Source of the DNA: Chitinophagales bacterium | GTDB taxonomy: Bacteria > Bacteroidota > Bacteroidia > Chitinophagales > UBA10324 | Length of the DNA: 5,721 nucleotides | NCBI GenBank assembly: GCA_013695775.1 | Contig: JACCZV010000317.1 | Coordinates: forward strand, 1 to 5,721 | Direction of reading: 5' to 3' | Shown: positions 5,223-5,721 of the stretch, piece by piece | Numbering within the stretch: position 1 is the first letter of the stretch | Layout: every line of letters starts with the position of its first letter | The notes under the pieces: model-generated | Databases searched by the model: none | What the model was told of the DNA's origin: nothing | What the model saw: the letters and a program-made list of their open reading frames with translations, nothing else | Made by a program: the position numbers and the translations under genes

Positions 5223-5721
5223 GTGTTATAGATTGGATAGTGTTGTCTTCAACACTGCTGGCAATTGTATTTTATGGTCTTTACCGCAGTCGTGGCGAGC
5301 GCCACCTTGATTCTTATCTGTTGGGCAATCAATCACTCCGCTGGTACCAGGTAGGATTTTCAATAATGGCGACGCAGGCCAGCGCCATCACTTTCTTATC
5401 GGCCCCTGGTCAGGCATATACTGACGGGATGCGCTTCGTGCAGTTTTATTTCGGACTGCCACTTGCAATGATCTTCATTTGCATCTTCTTTCTCCCAATA
5501 TTTCATAAGCTAAAAGTATTTACTGCCTATGAATTTCTTGAACAGCGATTCGATCTGAAAACCCGGTCGCTCACCGCCCTGCTCTTTCTCACTCAGCGGG
5601 GGCTTGCAGCAGGGCTTACCATCTATGCACCGTCAATAGTACTCTCATCATTGCTGGGGTGGAATATTTACTGGACAAATATTTTTATGGGAGGCCTCGT
5701 AATCACTTATACCATGAGCGG
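5219..5721 (+). CDS. Sodium:solute symporter (SLC5/SSS family), N-terminal part (3' truncated by window)
   Basis: The frame is open from ATG 5219 to the window end, giving 167 complete codons of a protein normally about 450-550 aa long. The first helix is at about 5-22. The hallmark segment MATQASAITFLSAPGQAY (50-67) follows; in the LeuT-like fold of this family it forms the broken helix that helps bind sodium and substrate. After that come TDGMRFVQFYFGLP (68-81), a hydrophobic helix to about 96, and TAYEFLEQRFDLKTRSL (102-118), the usual YExLExRF cytoplasmic motif. Further helices lie near 119-145 and 150-165. SLC5 proteins couple inward sodium flow to uptake of sugars, amino acids, carboxylates or vitamins; the substrate cannot be called from this part. 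The start overlaps the upstream 41-aa gene by four bases. A secreted deacetylase is encoded 331 bases upstream, so it may import that enzyme's product (inference). Confidence 0.92.
   Translation, partial: MSVIDWIVLSSTLLAIVFYGLYRSRGERHLDSYLLGNQSLRWYQVGFSIMATQASAITFLSAPGQAYTDGMRFVQFYFGLPLAMIFICIFFLPIFHKLKVFTAYEFLEQRFDLKTRSLTALLFLTQRGLAAGLTIYAPSIVLSSLLGWNIYWTNIFMGGLVITYTMS

Overview
The window looks like part of a Bacteroidota chromosome, most likely of the Chitinophagales/Sphingobacteriales type. The gene content is typical of that phylum: a bifunctional nuclease gene directly after etfA, a long secreted PIG-L deacetylase with a Gln-amidotransferase-like tail, and a tiny membrane protein overlapping an SLC5 symporter. 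Starts lack clear Shine-Dalgarno sequences, and the best promoter match is the Bacteroidota TTTG / TAnnTTTG type. The assignment is an inference from gene families and signals, not from a marker gene.

Layout. Positions 1-126 hold the last 41 codons of etfA (electron transfer flavoprotein alpha). A 24-base gap leads to a bifunctional-nuclease (DUF151) protein with a C-terminal UVR motif (151-768), probably in the same operon. A DCC/DUF393 thiol-disulfide oxidoreductase-like gene runs toward it on the minus strand (775-1179), with only 6 bases between the two stops. A divergent intergenic region (1180-1430) contains a Bacteroidota-type promoter whose spacer is filled by a 21-base perfect palindrome. 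It precedes a TerC-family membrane protein whose best start is 1431, not the upstream TTG at 1362. Downstream of terC (2160-2421) lie a REP-like hairpin, an intrinsic terminator, and short repeats just before the next gene. The largest gene (2422-4887) encodes an exported PIG-L (LmbE-like) zinc deacetylase fused to an NEW3-like middle region and an amidotransferase-like C-terminal domain. After a 209-base gap comes a 41-aa single-pass membrane protein (5097-5222). It overlaps by ATGA the start of a sodium:solute symporter (5219 to the window edge, 167 codons visible).

How the genes fit together. The left part is housekeeping (flavoprotein electron transfer, putative nuclease, thiol redox, metal-ion/tellurium-type transport). 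The right part pairs a periplasmic enzyme that would remove acetyl groups from an N-acetylated sugar-like substrate with a sodium-coupled symporter that could import a product. That link rests on proximity only. Nothing in the window is a clear undescribed defence or mobile system. The items most worth a second look are the palindrome-in-spacer promoter of terC, the hairpin/terminator cluster after terC, and the small ORF translationally coupled to the symporter.
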